Source of the DNA: Rhynochetos jubatus
Lineage: Eukaryota; Chordata; Aves; Eurypygiformes; Rhynochetidae
Assembly: GCA_027574665.1 (NCBI GenBank)
Contig: CM050659.1
Location: 23,351,001-23,415,000 of the forward strand
DNA: 64,000 nt
Direction of reading: 5' to 3'
Part shown: positions 61,301 through 64,000 of the stretch, in pieces
How positions within the stretch are numbered: the stretch's first letter is position 1
How the letters are laid out: every line of letters begins with the position of its first letter
Position numbers and translations under genes: made by a program
The notes under the pieces: generated by a model
Database searches by the model: none
The model's input: the letters and a program-made list of their open reading frames with translations, nothing else
What the model was told of the DNA's origin: nothing

Positions 61301-64000
61301 TATTTATTTTCTGAATGTATGTGCAGGGCAGTGTGTCTCTGTAAGCATAGGACTTCTGGAACTTGAATTTCATTGGTTAAGTCAAGTCAGTAGGCCAGAG
61401 CCATAGTTGTGTGGTATTTGTCAGTGTAAGCTTGAGCCAAAAAAACACTCTTTCGTAGATGAATAGCCTTATTCTGAATTTCATGGCCATTTTTCTTTTG
61501 GAAAATTAGCCACTAATTAAGTGTTGTAGTAAGAAGTAGTTGTATTACAGTTGTGCCTGAAATAAAATTAGGTTGAGCACTCTCGTACAAGGAATGTTAT
61601 TAGAATCAGCCTCCAAAATTTAAACCCAAACCAAGTTACATGTAGGCTTTGGGGTAAGGAAAGCATTGAGAGCGTTTCAGTTGTGGTGCGGTCACTGCTG
61701 GAAGGCCTGTACCCTTCTAGTCCGTGTGGTCCGTAGCTGAGGAGCGCTCCTGGTTCAGGCAGTGATGCTGAGCTCCAGCGCAGCTGTACATTCAACCGAT
61801 ACTTTCTGTCATTGCTGGGGTTTAGGAGTCTGTCTCGTGATGGTGAAGGATGCCCTCATCTGAGTTTTTCAGCCTCCCTTCGCTGTACAACAGCAGTGTG
61901 GTACACAGGGTCATGAAGTCCTCAGCATCTGGACAGGGCTGGGGCGAGAAAGATGGTGTGCACCCTGCTGTTCTGTAGCCCACTGCAACCAGAGCAAGTT
62001 TTTCTTTTTTTTTTGGTCAGTCTCTTGCCTAATTTTGAATGGAGCTCAATGTCTTTATCCTTAGGGAGGTTAACACCTTATGCATATGACAGCTAAAAGA
62101 CCTCACAAGTCTTCAGGATCATGACTGTAGCTGCCAGATTTGCTTCCTTGCACACTGAAACTTTCTGGTCTCAATCCATTCTGATGGAAAAAACCGTGTC
62201 TGGAACAAGTGCTTGCTCAGGAGAGTAGGACCGTGAACATCAGGACAAAGGGCGGCTACAAAACAAATGCTGGTTTGGATGGGAAGGGTGTTTCTTTGCC
62301 ATCTAGCATAAACATGTAGCAACATGTATGTTAGTATTTGTGTTCTTTCCAGTCGTACGTTATGGTCTTGTTGTGCCACACTGACTGCGAACGCATATTT
62401 ATTAAAAAACATCACAACCGTTGCACATACTTCTCTCCTGCAGAGAGGATGAGAGAACAAACAACATATGATGAGCATTATTTGCATTGTTTAATGCTCT
62501 TCCGAGCAGAAGAACTCGTTTATGCTAGAAGATAATTTATTGTCTAGAAGGGAAGATGACCAGGCAGGCTGAGCTGGGCAGGCAAGTATTTAACGAGTAG
62601 ATGGGATCTGAACCTACGCTGTGAAGCTGTGGGCTTAAATTGCTGCCTCCCTCTCTGGCATTAGCTTTTGTTTTCCAAAATGCTCTACGATAGTGGAACC
62701 GTTGACAGGGGAAGTAGGTTCACACTAAATGCACGGGAGGTATCGCGTAGCGGGCTGAGCACGTGAGCCAACAGGGTTCCAGCCTAGCACCACCGTCGAC
62801 TCCTCTCTTGGCCGTTCGACAGTGCCATCGTTTTTCTTTCCCGCTCGCCCCACTTGTTTAATGGGATTCTTAATATGGATGCGCTTGCTTCCCTGGAGTG
62901 TTGTGAAAATTAGTTAAACTTTGAGAAGTGTGTTGAAGTCTCTCAGTGCTGATCGTTATTACAACTACTGCTTTAAAAACACTTTTCTACTTCTTGTAGC
63001 AAAACTATTTCCTCTTCTGCTGGAGTTTAAACCTTACTCTTTTTGTTGCTTGTGTGCGGTATCCCTGGGCTCTTTCAGTGTACGTAATTTTTTTTACAAC
63101 ATTATATTTTATCCTGTGTTTGAGATTCAGATTTGCAGGATGTATGCTACCGCACAAGATGCGAATCGGAGGCAAAGAGCCTTATGCTGATGAAACTTCA
63201 TGGTTGATGCTTTCCCGGCTGAGCAGTGTCTGTGGGTCATGCATGCATTGACACATATTTGCAATGATACTCCGTCACATCTATTTAAAGAAGGTGTTTA
63301 GACCGGGAGGGATCCTTACAGCTCTTACAAGGTTAGCTGTGTCTTTAGAGAAAGCTGAGAAGCAGACAGGCTTATGGGAGCATAGGGGATGGACCTGGAG
63401 ATGTGAGCCGAGATCTCGAGAGAGAAATACTGCCCTTATCTCCAGACAAGGTGGTGACCGCAGGCGTGTTCTTTAAGGGTGAATAGCGCCAGTGCAACTG
63501 CACTCAAAGCCTTTTGGACCAGCCGACTCTCTCGAGTGAAACAGACCCTGTGTGTTTCAAATTGCAGACTCTTAAGTGTTGGAAAAATAAGGCAACCTTT
63601 CAAAGTTTGGCCTGTAAAACTTTCTTCCCTTTTATATGAGATAGAGGAGATATTGTGCTTAATTAAAAGGTTCATGATATTATTTTGAAGATTTCTATTC
63701 CAGGAAAAGGTGGAGAGATCTTTCTGCAGATTACTGCTGGCCAGGACTTATTTCTTGTCAAAAAATGACCTCTTTCAGCAGTTTCTTCAAAAAGCATCTG
63801 GGGAGCCAGTTGAACCTAAACCAAGAGGGGCTAGAGTTATGAAGAATGCTTAAACTAGACATTTCTTGGAGGGGATCCTTCCGAGTGTTGATCCAAGCTG
63901 ACTGTAGGTGGTATTGAAATCCTCAGATGTGAGTGGATGTTGAATTGAAGAAGAAGGGAGGGAACAAGGAGATATATATTGTGAGGAGTGGCGAATTTAC
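49302..64000 (+). other. NEXMIF: Probable first intron of the downstream gene (NEXMIF); no exon found
   Basis: After the island ends near 49.76 kb the sequence returns to moderate G+C and then A+T-rich for 14 kb. I scanned the open frames; none looks coding and none shows a family I know. No CR1 copy or LTR is evident. A simple CCTG repeat lies near 60.28 kb, and an A+T-rich, conserved-looking block lies at 61.11-61.33 kb. A long 5' intron fits NEXMIF, whose human gene spans about 190 kb. If the gene assignment is wrong this is simply non-coding DNA. Confidence 0.5.

Noticed and set aside
49760..64000. Search for NEXMIF coding exons
   Set aside because: No open frame longer than about 160 codons and none resembling NEXMIF; the coding exons are expected beyond the window.

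Overview
The window is vertebrate nuclear DNA, almost certainly from a bird. Genes are split by GT-AG introns, and three truncated repeats match the 3' end of CR1 LINEs, the dominant avian retrotransposon. A roughly 1 kb LTR resembles a family I recall as common in non-galliform birds. That last point is memory, not a search, so I do not name a species.

1-32,190 (+ strand): ABCB7, the mitochondrial inner-membrane half-transporter of the Atm1 family. Fifteen coding exons (2 to 16) can be placed to the base. All phases join, giving 697 codons before the stop; exon 1 (start codon and most of the mitochondrial presequence) lies upstream of the window. The transmembrane domain is in exons 4-10 and the nucleotide-binding domain in exons 11-16, with every ATPase motif intact. 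One 3'UTR with an AATAAA signal closes the gene near 32,190.

32,191-48,300: intergenic. It starts with a solo LTR 134 bp beyond the ABCB7 poly(A) site, followed by two CR1 copies, an unidentified coding-like decayed segment near 46.65-46.99 kb, and a 68-bp minisatellite (seven units) at 47.48-47.96 kb. G+C is visibly higher here than in the ABCB7 introns.

48,300-49,760: a strong CpG island with a consensus splice donor on the + strand at 49,302. It is best read as the promoter and non-coding first exon of the next gene. In human, NEXMIF (KIAA2022) follows ABCB7 on the same strand and has non-coding 5' exons and long introns, so NEXMIF is the best candidate, by synteny only. 49,302-64,000 would then be its first intron; I find no coding exon in it.

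The two genes are neighbours with no shared pathway: ABCB7 serves mitochondrial iron-sulphur export, and NEXMIF is a neuronal nuclear protein. I found no new biological system. The most useful leads are the minisatellite beside the promoter, the LTR placed just after the ABCB7 terminator, the coding-like decayed segment, and a few conserved-looking non-coding blocks.
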